From the NCBI RefSeq assembly GCF_900564145.1, contig NZ_UOOB01000001.1:1676754-1740753 (forward strand): a stretch of DNA of 64,000 nucleotides. Reading direction: 5' to 3'. Of the stretch, positions 1 through 8,409 are shown piece by piece. Source of the DNA: Comamonas sp. lk (GTDB taxonomy: Bacteria > Pseudomonadota > Gammaproteobacteria > Burkholderiales > Burkholderiaceae_C). Below the pieces are notes generated by a model. The model did not search any database. It was not told where the DNA came from and saw only the letters and a list, made by a program, of their open reading frames with translations. Made by a program: the position numbers and the translations under genes. Each line of letters opens with the position of its first letter. The first letter of the stretch is position 1.

Positions 1-132
1 TCGGGCTACAAGCTGCCGCGCGCCGTCTTCATCGCCGGCGAACTCAAGCGCAGCCCGGCCGGCAAGGCCGATTACCGCTGGGCCAAGGGCTTTGCCGAAA
101 CCCATGAGCCCGTGACGATGGCTGCCGCTTGA
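1..132 (+). CDS. C-terminal end of an acyl-CoA ligase (partial)
   Basis: Only the last 43 codons are present; frame 1 is open from the window edge to TGA at 130-132. The tail contains KLPRAVFIAGELKRSPAGKADYRW, here read as a K-x-PR segment followed by ELKRSPAGKADYRWAK, the C-terminal signature of class I adenylate-forming acyl-CoA ligases; the Lys of the SPAGK part is the catalytic lysine of the family. Such proteins activate carboxylic acids as CoA thioesters. A substrate cannot be read from this fragment, but the neighbouring steroid genes make a steroid or side-chain acid plausible. The gene is closed by a hairpin terminator at 186-209. Confidence 0.75.
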   Translation, partial: SGYKLPRAVFIAGELKRSPAGKADYRWAKGFAETHEPVTMAAA

Positions 133-185
133 GCATCGGTAAGGTATAGAGATTTCCCACTCGTCGCGCCAGACGAAGGGTTTAC

Positions 186-209
186 AGGAGGCTTAGGCCT
201 CCTTTTTTT
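186..209 (+). terminator. Rho-independent terminator
   Basis: AGGAGGC / GCCTCCT stem with a TTAG loop followed by a run of seven T. It ends the partial ligase gene on the plus strand and lies between convergent genes. Confidence 0.85.
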
Positions 210-253
210 ATAGCTGCAACCCAATTCTATGAATGGGCTGCAGCCAGTTTTGA

Positions 254-1972
254 CTATGAAGCTGCGCCCAATTCGCTACGCTTGAGCAGGCGGCCGGGCA
301 GGGCGGTGCTGGCCTGCCCATCCTGGTAGGTGATCTGACCGGACTTGATGGTGTAGCGGTAGCCGTCTGCGCCTTGCAGAAAACGGCGTCCGCCTGCGGG
401 CAGATCCCTAACAATGGTGGGCGGCTGGATTTTCAAGGCCTGGAGGTCGATCACATTGAGATCGGCCAGCTTGCCTGTCTCCAGCGTTCCCCGGTCATGA
501 AAGCCATAGAGTGAGGCCGGGCGTTGCGTCAGCCGCTGAATGGCATCTTCGATACTGAAGAGCTGGCTGTCGCGCACCCATTGTGTGAGAAGAAAGGTGG
601 TGGCGCTGCCATCGCAGATCGTGCCTACGTGGGCACCGCCGTCACCCAGCGCCGGCACGGTATGCGGATGCTTGAGCAGCTCATGCAGGGCCGAGCAGTC
701 GTTGTTGAGGTAGTTGGCCATGGGCAGGTAAACCAGGGCCTGGCCGTTCTGGCCCAGCATGAAGTCATACAGCCATTGCAGCGGCGGAACGCCCTGGGCC
801 GCAGCCAGAGCTTGTACCGATTCCTCCGCCTTGGGCAGGTAGTTAGGCTGCTCGCCCTGCCAGGGATACATGGCCGCATAGTTGTGGCCGAAGTACTCCA
901 TGAAGAGGTGGGGATTCCGATCTTGCTCGCCGAGTATGGCCTGGCGCACTTCGGGCCTGCTCAGGGCCTGCTGGCGCTGCGCGGGCGAGAGCTCGGCCAG
1001 GGCTGCATAGCTGGGGCGGCAGGAAAAAGGATTGAGCGTGCAGTCAAAGCCCATGAGCACGCCTACCGGGCGGTTGAGCACCTGGCCCATCACGGTCTGC
1101 CCTTGCCGGTTGGCTTGCTCTATCAGCTGCAGCAGCTGGCGGTGCAGTTCGGGCTTGTGCGGATACTGGATGACGCTCAACGTGCCTGCGCAGCCCGTGC
1201 TTTGGCAGACATCGGTGAGGATGGCGAACTCATCTTCGGTGTGGTCAAAGTCCGAAATCATCTGGAACACGCTGTTGGCATGGCCTTTGAGTGCCAGCCC
1301 CAGCTGGCGCAGCTCCTCGCCGGCCGCCTGGTACATGGGCGTGAACTCACCCGACTTGGAACGGTGCGCCATGGTGCGCGAGGTGGAAAGCCCTACGGCA
1401 CCGGCGGCAAGGCCCTGGCTTACCAGTTGCTGCATGGTGGCCAGGTCTTGTGCGCTGGCCGGTTCGCGGCGTACCGCGCGCTGGCCCATGGCATAGACGC
1501 GCAAGGGGCCGTGGGGTATGAGCGCAGCAATGTCCACGTCGTAGCTGCGCGCGGCCAGAGATTGCAGATACTGCGCAAAGCTCTCCCAGTTCCAGGGCAG
1601 GCCTTCGTGCAAGGCGGTGTCGGGTATGTCTTCCACGCCCTCCATCAGCTCGATCAGCACATCGCGGTCTGCCGGCCTGCAGGGTGCAAAGCCCACGCCA
1701 CAGTTGCCTATGACCGCCGTGGTCACCCCTTGCTGGGAGCTGGGCCAGAGCCGGTTGTCCCAGGTAGCCTGGCCGTCAAAGTGGGTGTGTACATCCACAA
1801 AGCCCGGTGTGACCAGCAGACCTGAGGCATCTATCTCCTGCTTGCCGGCCGGCAGCTGCGGGCCTATGGCGGCGATGTGCTCGCCGCGAATGCCTATGTC
1901 GGCGCAGAACGGCGGCCCGCCCGTGCCGTTGACTATGGTGCCGGAACGTATGACCAGGTCGAACTCTTGCAT
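254..1972 (-). CDS. Amidohydrolase, N-acyl-D-amino-acid deacylase-like
   Basis: 572 aa metal-dependent amidohydrolase of the D-aminoacylase/amidohydrolase-3 type. Visible are the N-terminal beta-sandwich strand ending in DASGLLVTPGFVD, the metal motif HTHFDGQ at residues 62-68, a distal GDGGAHVG motif near residue 455, and the closing ADLNVID strand typical of the fold. The family hydrolyses N-acyl amino acids, dihydropyrimidines or related amides. The start was set at the ATG at 1972 because AAGGAGAC precedes it at good spacing; the frame stays open upstream only to a TTG. It is divergent from an MFS gene with a perfect palindromic operator between them. Within a steroid locus an amidase for conjugated bile acids is conceivable but unproven. 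Confidence 0.75.
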   Translation of the reverse strand: MQEFDLVIRSGTIVNGTGGPPFCADIGIRGEHIAAIGPQLPAGKQEIDASGLLVTPGFVDVHTHFDGQATWDNRLWPSSQQGVTTAVIGNCGVGFAPCRPADRDVLIELMEGVEDIPDTALHEGLPWNWESFAQYLQSLAARSYDVDIAALIPHGPLRVYAMGQRAVRREPASAQDLATMQQLVSQGLAAGAVGLSTSRTMAHRSKSGEFTPMYQAAGEELRQLGLALKGHANSVFQMISDFDHTEDEFAILTDVCQSTGCAGTLSVIQYPHKPELHRQLLQLIEQANRQGQTVMGQVLNRPVGVLMGFDCTLNPFSCRPSYAALAELSPAQRQQALSRPEVRQAILGEQDRNPHLFMEYFGHNYAAMYPWQGEQPNYLPKAEESVQALAAAQGVPPLQWLYDFMLGQNGQALVYLPMANYLNNDCSALHELLKHPHTVPALGDGGAHVGTICDGSATTFLLTQWVRDSQLFSIEDAIQRLTQRPASLYGFHDRGTLETGKLADLNVIDLQALKIQPPTIVRDLPAGGRRFLQGADGYRYTIKSGQITYQDGQASTALPGRLLKRSELGAAS

Positions 1973-2091
1973 GACGCGATGTCTCCTTCGCAAAGCTTGC
2001 TTTTGGGAATGCGGGGCAGGCCGGTCGCCGTGAGCCCCGCAGCTGTGGCATCAGCTTAGGACGGCTTGGCGGTTTTGCACCCCGGGTAGCT

Positions 2092-2113
2092 ACATCGTCC
2101 GTTGAGACGATGT
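2092..2113. promoter_or_regulatory. Steroid-regulon operator O1 (perfect palindrome)
   Basis: ACATCGTC-CGTTGA-GACGATGT: 8-bp arms that are perfect reverse complements around a 6-bp spacer. It lies midway between the divergent amidohydrolase and MFS start codons (about 120 and 115 bp away). This is the best-conserved copy of a motif found ten times in the window. Confidence 0.75.
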
Positions 2114-2227
2114 GTCTGACCGCCCCCCATCCCAGGATGTGATGGGCTGCTGCCGGAGACCTCGCAGCTGCAGTGCATGAAATCCGCAGGGCAACACCGC
2201 CCGCACGGGCAAGAAACCAAGAAAACA

Positions 2228-3535
2228 ATGACAGATACCAGTGTGGACCACGGCGCAAGAAAATACGTGCTGCTTTTGTTGACGGCCTTGTCGGCCGTCA
2301 CCTTCATGGACAGGCAGATCCTGGCCGTGCTGCTGCAGCCCATCAAGCTGGAGTTCGGCTTTTCCGATCTGCAGATCGGCTTGATCACCGGCCTGGGTTT
2401 TGCCCTGGCGTTTGGCGTTCTGGGCCTGCCGCTGGGGCGGCTGGCGGACAAGCATGAACGCCGCCGCTTGATTGCCTGGTGCCGGGGGCTGGGCGGCTGT
2501 ATTGCGGCCGCGGGAGCCATGGCCACGGGTGCAGGCGGACTGACGGCCTCCCGCTCGGGCGCGGCCCTGGCCGATGCGGGCGGCGGGGCGGCCTCCATGT
2601 CAATTCTGGCGGATTTGTACGGTCCCTCGGAGCGTTCGCGGGTGATGAGCGTTTTCGGCGTGGGAGCTGCCATGGGTGCCATGCTGGCACTGCTGCTGGG
2701 CCCGCTGTTTGCCGAGTGGTGGGGATGGCGGGTGACCATGGCCATTGTGGGGGCCAGCATTGTGCTGCTGTCCCTGGTGCTGCGCTATACGGTGAACGAG
2801 CCCGTACGCACGCTGACGCACGCCACGGCGGCTGCACAGCATGGCGCGGACGGCAAGCAGAAATCCGCTATTGCCCTGATATGGAATGAGCCTGTAACCC
2901 GCTATCTGATTATGGGTGCTGCTTTCGCTTTGGTAGCAGGTCTGTCTATCGGCGCCTGGAACGTGGCTTTGCTGGCCCGGCGTTTCGACCTGAGTTTGAA
3001 GCAGGCGGGCTGGATTTCTTCGGTGGCGGCCTTGCTGTCGGTGTCGGGCAGTCTGTTCTCCGGCTGGCTGACCGATCGCATGGCTCAGCGCGATGTGCGC
3101 TGGCAGATCCGCATTCCGGTCATAGGAGGGGTGATGGCCGTGATCTTAGGCCTGGCTTATCTGCTGGTGAGCTCCAGCATGTTCGAGCTTTCCATCGCCT
3201 TCATGCTGCTGTATTCCTTTTTCACGCCCTGGTGGGGGCCGGCAACCTATGCCGCTCTCAGCCTGGTGGTGCCTGCACAGCGGCGCGCTACCGCCAGCGC
3301 CATGGTGTTGATGGCCGGTGCGTTGCTGGGCAACGGCGTAGGGCCGATTGCGGCTGGATGGCTCAGTGATGCACTCAACGAGGTCACCGATGGCCAAGGC
3401 CTGCGCTATGCCATGGTCATCATGGTGTGCATGTTGCTGCCCAGCCTCTGGGCTTTTTTCAAGGCGCTGTCCCATTACCCTCGGGCCTATCACGCGGCGC
3501 AATCGGTCGGCCTTAAACCCGCAGCAGTGCGGTGA
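2228..3535 (+). CDS. MFS transporter (spinster-like)
   Basis: 435 aa, about 12 hydrophobic segments. The first membrane segment carries FMDRQILAVLLQPIK and the loop 2-3 region has GLPLGRLADKHERRRLIAW, a clear G-x3-D-R/K-x-RR major-facilitator signature. It resembles the transporter at 6958-8301, which has FIDRQVLSILLEPIK at the same place, so the two are paralogues. Likely role is import or export of a steroid, bile acid or pathway intermediate across the inner membrane (inference from context). The start at 2228 (MTDTSVDHG) fits the family better than an upstream in-frame ATG at 2177, although the Shine-Dalgarno sequence is weak. Its promoter region contains operator O1. Confidence 0.8.
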   Translation: MTDTSVDHGARKYVLLLLTALSAVTFMDRQILAVLLQPIKLEFGFSDLQIGLITGLGFALAFGVLGLPLGRLADKHERRRLIAWCRGLGGCIAAAGAMATGAGGLTASRSGAALADAGGGAASMSILADLYGPSERSRVMSVFGVGAAMGAMLALLLGPLFAEWWGWRVTMAIVGASIVLLSLVLRYTVNEPVRTLTHATAAAQHGADGKQKSAIALIWNEPVTRYLIMGAAFALVAGLSIGAWNVALLARRFDLSLKQAGWISSVAALLSVSGSLFSGWLTDRMAQRDVRWQIRIPVIGGVMAVILGLAYLLVSSSMFELSIAFMLLYSFFTPWWGPATYAALSLVVPAQRRATASAMVLMAGALLGNGVGPIAAGWLSDALNEVTDGQGLRYAMVIMVCMLLPSLWAFFKALSHYPRAYHAAQSVGLKPAAVR

Positions 3536-3545
3536 GCGATCCAGC

Positions 3546-4268
3546 ATGAGTGATGTGATGAGCAGCCATTTGCAGATCACGCAAGCCGCAGTGGAGGCCG
3601 AGCCAGTGTGGAAGATGATTTACCTGGCCAGGCGCAACCCTGAGCTGGCGGCCGCTGACTTCCCCCAGGCCTGGCGTGAACATTCGGCCCTGGGCCGTCA
3701 ATGCCGCAACGTGGCTCAGCGCGTACATGCAGTGGCCCAGTGCTCGCGCGTGCTCGAAGCCCAGGCATCCGCGTTCACACAGGCATATGACGGCGTGAAC
3801 CTGATGGTTCTGGCAGATAGAGAATCCGGTCTGGCCATCTGGAGCGATCCGGACACGCTGGCCGTGATGCGTCCCGATGAACCCCGCGTGTTTGCCGACT
3901 ATGTGCGGAATTTTTCCATGCTTTGCCGTGAGCAGCTCTTGTTCAGCGAGGTGCCGGAGCCGGCGCTGGCGAAGACGGGTGACACGCTGCTGATTGGCTT
4001 TTTGCAACTTCAGCATGAATGGCAGCGCACCGCTGCAGGGCCTGAAGAGCTGCCTGCCGCATGGCTGGCGGGTGGCCTGGCGCATGCGCGGCGCGTGGTG
4101 TGCAATCTGGTGGATGAGCCGCCGCCCGCCGGCTATGGCTATCGCTGCATTGTGGAGTGGTGGTTTGAAGATGTGGCGCAGGCCTTGGCTGCGGCGGAGG
4201 GCGTGAAAAGCGCGGCTTTCGGCGAATGCGTGTTCATGCTGACCCAAGTCACGCATAGCCGCCCCTGA
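3546..4268 (+). CDS. EthD-domain / dimeric alpha-beta barrel protein
   Basis: 240 aa. The sequence opens with KMIYLARRNPELAAADFPQAWREHSALGRQ, the R/K-x(3-5)-FxxxWxxxH pattern of EthD-like dimeric alpha-beta barrel proteins; a second half with similar spacing (residues about 135-235) suggests a tandem or pseudo-dimeric barrel. EthD family members are small accessory proteins or lyase-like enzymes in monooxygenase and polyketide loci; no defined reaction can be assigned. It begins 10 bp after the MFS stop codon, so it is co-transcribed with it. A bidirectional terminator follows at 4295-4328. Confidence 0.65.
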   Translation: MSDVMSSHLQITQAAVEAEPVWKMIYLARRNPELAAADFPQAWREHSALGRQCRNVAQRVHAVAQCSRVLEAQASAFTQAYDGVNLMVLADRESGLAIWSDPDTLAVMRPDEPRVFADYVRNFSMLCREQLLFSEVPEPALAKTGDTLLIGFLQLQHEWQRTAAGPEELPAAWLAGGLAHARRVVCNLVDEPPPAGYGYRCIVEWWFEDVAQALAAAEGVKSAAFGECVFMLTQVTHSRP

Positions 4269-4294
4269 CATCGCTTTCTGCAGTGCTTGAAGAC

Positions 4295-4328
4295 AAACGG
4301 CCCATGAGATTCATGGGCCGTTTTGTTT
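4295..4328. terminator. Bidirectional hairpin terminator
   Basis: AAACGGCCCATGA / TCATGGGCCGTTTT stem with a T-rich right flank and an A-rich left flank. It separates the plus-strand EthD gene from the convergent Rieske oxygenase gene. Confidence 0.85.
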
Positions 4329-4360
4329 GAGGGCAGACCTGGTGTCAGGTCTTTGCATGC

Positions 4361-5473
4361 TTAGGCGGTGACGGACTCTTCGCTGTCTTGCGTGTAGGCC
4401 ACCATGCCCTTGGGCACGTACTTGCCTTCGCATTGCTCCAGATAGTCCTGGGTCTTGGCGCGGGGGTTGTAGAACTGCTTGTACCAGATGCGGGCCTTGA
4501 GGAAGGCGCCGTCGCTGGGGATGAACAGCGGGTTCAGGCAAGGAGCTTTTTGCGACCAGACTTCGAAGTCCTGGGCAAAGGCCAGGCGGCTGGCTTCCTG
4601 GAATTGCTTGGCGGCCACCACATCGGCCTTGCCGGGCAGGCCGCCGTGCGCGGTCTTGACCAGCAGGTTGTGCCAGACCTTGATCTTGCCGTCCTCGATG
4701 GGCGTGTGCATGATCATCATGAAAGAGTTGAACATGCCGCTGACCTTGGAGACCAGAATGCCGGGGCCGTGGTACCAGGTGTCGGTGTGCAGATCGGAGC
4801 TTGCGCCGCCTTCGCCCACCAGCGTGCGGTGGCCGCCGCACTGGCGCTGAATGGCGTTATGGCCCTTGAACTCGTTTTCAAAGCGCGCCACGGTGGAGCC
4901 GTGAATGGGGCTCAAGTGGCCGTAGTCGGCGATGTTGTCCACGACTTCCATGGGGTGCTGGTTCAGCTCGCCCAGATAGTCCCATTCGCCGTTGACATAG
5001 GTCGCGTCATCCCAGTCTTCAAAGCGGGGCAGATCGAATTCAGGCTCGCCGCCTTCGGAGTCAAACCAGACCCAGATCGCGCCGTACTGCTCGACCACCT
5101 TCCAGCTCTTGACGGCCGCAGCCGCAGGGATGGCACCGTCGTGGTAGGGGATGTCATTGCACTTGCCGTCCGCGCCAAAGCGCCAGCCGTGGTAAGGGCA
5201 GCGAATGCCATCGCCTTCCACGTTGCTGCCGCCGCCGTCGATCACCACGTAGCTAGTGGTGTTGGGCGCAGCCAGGTGGGTCTTCATGTGGGGGCAGTAG
5301 GCGTCCAGCAAAATCACCTTGCCGCTTTCGCGGCCACGGTAGAGCGCAAAGTCCTGACCGAAGAAGCGCACAGCCACGGGCTTGTGGGTGTCCAGCGCCT
5401 TGGCTTCTGAAATCATGAACCAGCCGCGTGGGTAGGTGAATTCACCGAGGCGATAGTCCTTCGTGGTTGCCAT
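4361..5473 (-). CDS. KshA-like Rieske oxygenase (3-ketosteroid 9alpha-hydroxylase type)
   Basis: 370 aa terminal oxygenase. The Rieske [2Fe-2S] ligands are C60-x-H62 and C92-x2-H95 (CPYHGWRFG). The mononuclear iron site is N180-x5-H186-x4-H191 in EVVDNIADYGHLSPIHG, the arrangement of KshA-type steroid hydroxylases. Expected reaction: hydroxylation of a 3-ketosteroid using electrons from a reductase such as the kshB product at 52.7 kb. The Rieske loop is long: 29 residues separate the two Cys/His pairs, against about 16 in classical KshA. The start at 5473 (MATTKDYRL) follows GGAGAC; an upstream frame extension lacks these features. Operator O2 lies 60-80 bp upstream. It could act at a position other than C9, for example on bile-acid or side-chain-bearing substrates. 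Confidence 0.8.
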   Translation of the reverse strand: MATTKDYRLGEFTYPRGWFMISEAKALDTHKPVAVRFFGQDFALYRGRESGKVILLDAYCPHMKTHLAAPNTTSYVVIDGGGSNVEGDGIRCPYHGWRFGADGKCNDIPYHDGAIPAAAAVKSWKVVEQYGAIWVWFDSEGGEPEFDLPRFEDWDDATYVNGEWDYLGELNQHPMEVVDNIADYGHLSPIHGSTVARFENEFKGHNAIQRQCGGHRTLVGEGGASSDLHTDTWYHGPGILVSKVSGMFNSFMMIMHTPIEDGKIKVWHNLLVKTAHGGLPGKADVVAAKQFQEASRLAFAQDFEVWSQKAPCLNPLFIPSDGAFLKARIWYKQFYNPRAKTQDYLEQCEGKYVPKGMVAYTQDSEESVTA

Positions 5474-5532
5474 TGCAGAGTCTCCGTGTTTAGTTTTTGA
5501 CGGATTGATCTTCGTGGAGCGGGCAGCGCCAC

Positions 5533-5554
5533 GCATACTCTGTTTGGACGAGTG
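5533..5554 (-). promoter_or_regulatory. Steroid-regulon operator O2 (degenerate)
   Basis: Read on the minus strand: CACTCGTC-CAAACA-GAGTATGC. It keeps the TCGTC half, the CAAAC spacer type and the 6-bp spacing of the other sites, 60 bp upstream of the Rieske oxygenase start. Confidence 0.5.
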
Positions 5555-5619
5555 AATGCATGGCTTTGATCTGCCGCAAACTGCTCAGGGTTTGCCCGTA
5601 ATGCTGTGTGAGTGCGTGC

Positions 5620-6027
5620 TCAGAATGGAGAGGGAAGGTGCTGCATGAGTGTTTGGGACTTCCCGTCTTGAGCGTCTATCGCTGATCGGTGTTCATCCAC
5701 AACAAACATGCGTGTGGCGGATCGGTCAAAGACATTGAGTTCGTCTTCCATGATGCGGCGTGCCGTCTCCGGATCGTGGTTTTTTTCAATGAACAGGTCA
5801 TAGCTGGCCTTGTCTTTGAACCACATCTCTGTGACCGAGTTGAAGTCAATCGGTGCGCTGCCATCAAACTGGAACAGGCCCTGCAAATCGATGTAGTTGC
5901 GTCGGTATTCCAGGATCTCGGGGAACAGGGAACGGATCAACACCGAATGGTGATTCTCGTAATAGTCCACGAACTGCTCCTTGCTCAGGTCAGGGCGGCG
6001 TTTGAGCAGCGCGATGCATTTGAACAT
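5620..6027 (-). CDS. EthD-domain protein
   Basis: 135 aa. MFKCIALLKRRPDLSKEQF followed by YYENHHSVL is a textbook EthD N-terminus (beta strand, KRRPxxSxExFxxYYxxxH), and a second strand block carries EMWFKDKASYDLF near residues 67-80. EthD proteins form small dimeric alpha-beta barrels; their role is usually accessory and often unknown. It lies between an SDR gene upstream and the Rieske gene downstream, all on the minus strand. The ATG at 6027 is preceded by AGGAGG, which fixes the start. This is the second EthD gene within 2.5 kb. Confidence 0.75.
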   Translation of the reverse strand: MFKCIALLKRRPDLSKEQFVDYYENHHSVLIRSLFPEILEYRRNYIDLQGLFQFDGSAPIDFNSVTEMWFKDKASYDLFIEKNHDPETARRIMEDELNVFDRSATRMFVVDEHRSAIDAQDGKSQTLMQHLPSPF

Positions 6028-6097
6028 CTGTTCCTCCTTGTGTTGACGTATTCAGCGGCATGTCTTCAGGGACAACTGCCGTTCCTATCTGGCTTGA

Positions 6098-6961
6098 TCA
6101 GACGGTGGCTGCCACACGCTCTTTGTAGAGGGGCTGCAGATCGATCATGGTGTAGGCCTTGGCCAGAGGCAGGGCGTCGTCTTCGGTGCCCAGCCAGAAC
6201 AGGGCCGCCGCGATCTCCTCGGGCGTGGCTGCGCCGTAGCGCTGGGCCAGTACACCATCGTCACCCAGCGTGGCTTTGACGGCCTCGGTGGTGACCACGC
6301 CGGGGTTGACGCTGAAGGCGCGCACGCCCTGGCTCTTGTATTCCGTGTTGATGCAGCCGGCCAGGCGTGCAATGGCGGCCTTGGAGGCGCCATAGGCAAA
6401 GCCCCAGCCGCCCTGGTCCGCCGGCACCGGCGGGTTGTACTGGCCTGCGGCCGAGCACACGTTGACGATGCGGCCGCCGCCTTGCGCCACCATGGCCGGC
6501 AGCAGACGCTGGGCCAGGTGAAACGGGGCAATCACATTGCCCTGCATGGAGCGTTCCAGCGAGGCCACGCTGATCGCGGGAATCAAGTCGTTGATTTCGC
6601 GGTCCTGGTAGACGGCGTTGTTGATCAGCAGATCCACGCGGCCAAAGTGCTGCAGCACGGCATCGACGGCCGTGTCCAGAGACTTCAGATCCATCAGGTC
6701 CATGACGTGGGCAAACACTTCGCCGCCAGCCGCTTCAATGGCCTGGGCTGTGGAGGCCAGGCTGCCCGCCAGTAACTGGCCATTGGGCAGGCGCAACTGG
6801 TGCTCCAGTTGTGCGCCTTCGTTCAAGGTGCGTGCGGTGATAGCCACGCGCCAGCCCTTGCGGGCAAAGTCAATGGCCGTGGCGGCGCCGATGCCGCGGC
6901 TGGCGCCGGTAATGAGGACTACGGGTTGTGTCATTGCGAAGCTTCCGAAAGCGTGGCTCAT
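6098..6961 (-). CDS. Short-chain dehydrogenase/reductase
   Basis: 287 aa classical SDR. LITGASRGIGAATA is the NAD(P)-binding Gly motif, LLINNAVY the NNAG-like motif, and CSAAGQ...YGASK supplies the Ser-Tyr-Lys catalytic residues. A long insertion before the Asp-Leu nucleotide region makes it about 30 aa longer than most SDRs. Likely a steroid hydroxyl/ketone dehydrogenase or a beta-oxidation 3-hydroxyacyl dehydrogenase. The ATG at 6961 overlaps the stop of the upstream MFS gene (ATGA), suggesting translational coupling; an internal ATG at 6934 (MTQPVVLITG) with GGAAG upstream is an equally reasonable start. Confidence 0.75.
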   Translation of the reverse strand: MSHAFGSFAMTQPVVLITGASRGIGAATAIDFARKGWRVAITARTLNEGAQLEHQLRLPNGQLLAGSLASTAQAIEAAGGEVFAHVMDLMDLKSLDTAVDAVLQHFGRVDLLINNAVYQDREINDLIPAISVASLERSMQGNVIAPFHLAQRLLPAMVAQGGGRIVNVCSAAGQYNPPVPADQGGWGFAYGASKAAIARLAGCINTEYKSQGVRAFSVNPGVVTTEAVKATLGDDGVLAQRYGAATPEEIAAALFWLGTEDDALPLAKAYTMIDLQPLYKERVAATV

Positions 6962-8301
6962 GCGGCCTGCAGCTGCTGCAGACGCTGTTTGTAGGGGGTG
7001 ATGGCCAGGGCGAAGAAGATCACCGTCAGCGCCAGGAATGACACCACGCCCATCAGCGCCCAGCGCAGGCCGTCTGCTCCATGGGTCTTGGCAAAGTAGT
7101 CGGAGAGAATTCCGGTCACCAGCGGGCCCATGCCCACACCCAGCAAGGTCATGAACAGATTGAGCAGGGCGGCGGCCACGCTGCGCTCCGCAGATTTCAC
7201 CATCTGGCTTACGGCGCTATAGGACAGCGTGGCAAACCAGCTGCCGAAAAAGCCGAACAGCATGGCAAACGCCATGGCATAAGGCACTTTGATGCTGCCC
7301 ACCATCCAGAAGTCGGCTTCGGGCCAGAAGAACACGGCAATCCCCGAGGGAATGGCGCACAGGGTTCCCAGTGCGGCCAGGGTCAGCTGCCAGCGGGCGT
7401 CGCGCTGGCTGAGCTTGTCGGACAGCCAGCCGCAGAACATGGCGCCAAACACGGCCCCCAGGCCGCTGGCCAGGCCAAACACCAGGCCGGCGTGAGAAAT
7501 GCTCATGCCGTGAATGCGCATGAAAAAGCTGGGCGCCCACACCGCGTAGCCGTAGCCGGCGATGCCGGCCATGCCGCAGGCAAAGCAGATATAGCGCATG
7601 GGCTTCATGCCCAGCAGGCGCCAGACCTGGCGCGACATGGATTCACGCGGCGCGGCAGGTGCTGCAGCGGCGGCTTTGGCCGCAGGCGCTTCGAATGCCC
7701 CGCGCTTGGGTTCCTTGACCAGCAGGTAGACGAACAGGCTCAGAATCACGCCGGGAATGCCGAAGAACAGAAACACCGAGCGCCAGCCGTAGTACTGGGC
7801 CACCATGCCGCCAAGCACCAGACCCAGCAGCGTGCCCAGGTTGGGCCCCATCATGAACAGGCTGATGGCGAAGGAGCGCTTTTGCGGCGGGTAGGCATCC
7901 GAGACGATGGAAATCGAGGGTGCCATGCCGCCGGCTTCTCCAATGGCCACGCTCATGCGGGCGATCAGCATATGCCAGTACTGGGTGGCAAAGCCGCAGG
8001 CCATGGTGGCCAGACTCCAGATGGCGCAGCACACGGCGACGATGTTGCGGCGGTTGTGGGTGTCGGCCAAACGGCCTACGGGAATACCCAGGGCTGCGTA
8101 AAGCAAACCGAAAGCCAGACCGGTGAGCAAGCCCATCTGTGTGTCCGAAGCGCCAAACTCATGCTTGATGGGCTCCAGCAAAATCGAGAGAACCTGCCGG
8201 TCGATAAATGAAAAAATATAGACCAGGGCCAACAGCGCAAGGCTGAGGTGGGTGCGCCAGTTCACTACAGGTGGGGTGTGGGGTGTGCTCATGCGGGGCA
8301 T
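6958..8301 (-). CDS. MFS transporter (spinster-like)
   Basis: 447 aa with 12 predicted membrane segments. FIDRQVLSILLEPIKHEFG in segment 1 and GIPVGRLADTHNRRN after segment 2 are major-facilitator signatures. It is paralogous to the transporter at 2228-3535. A central Ala-rich linker (AAKAAAAAPAAP) separates the two six-helix halves. Probably moves steroids, bile acids or their degradation products. It heads a minus-strand operon with the SDR and EthD genes and is divergent from the aldehyde dehydrogenase gene with operator O3 between. ATG at 8292 is an alternative start; neither has a strong ribosome binding site. Confidence 0.8.
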   Translation of the reverse strand: MPRMSTPHTPPVVNWRTHLSLALLALVYIFSFIDRQVLSILLEPIKHEFGASDTQMGLLTGLAFGLLYAALGIPVGRLADTHNRRNIVAVCCAIWSLATMACGFATQYWHMLIARMSVAIGEAGGMAPSISIVSDAYPPQKRSFAISLFMMGPNLGTLLGLVLGGMVAQYYGWRSVFLFFGIPGVILSLFVYLLVKEPKRGAFEAPAAKAAAAAPAAPRESMSRQVWRLLGMKPMRYICFACGMAGIAGYGYAVWAPSFFMRIHGMSISHAGLVFGLASGLGAVFGAMFCGWLSDKLSQRDARWQLTLAALGTLCAIPSGIAVFFWPEADFWMVGSIKVPYAMAFAMLFGFFGSWFATLSYSAVSQMVKSAERSVAAALLNLFMTLLGVGMGPLVTGILSDYFAKTHGADGLRWALMGVVSFLALTVIFFALAITPYKQRLQQLQAA

Positions 8302-8324
8302 CGTGCGCTGGCATCAGGGTTACG

Positions 8325-8346
8325 CCATCGTCTTTTTGGACGACGC
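8325..8346. promoter_or_regulatory. Steroid-regulon operator O3
   Basis: CCATCGTC-TTTTTG-GACGACGC; arms pair at all but one core position around the usual 6-bp spacer. It lies between the divergent MFS (25 bp from its start) and aldehyde dehydrogenase genes. Confidence 0.7.
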
Positions 8347-8409
8347 CCAGGTCATGCGGGCACCACACTATGGCATTTCTTCTACTTATTAGATTTCAAG
8401 GGGACAACC

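Noticed and set aside
158..179. CACTCGTC-GCGCCA-GACGAAGG, similar to the regulon operator
   Set aside because: It lies between convergent genes just before a terminator, with no promoter to control; only the inner five bases of each arm pair, so chance is likely.
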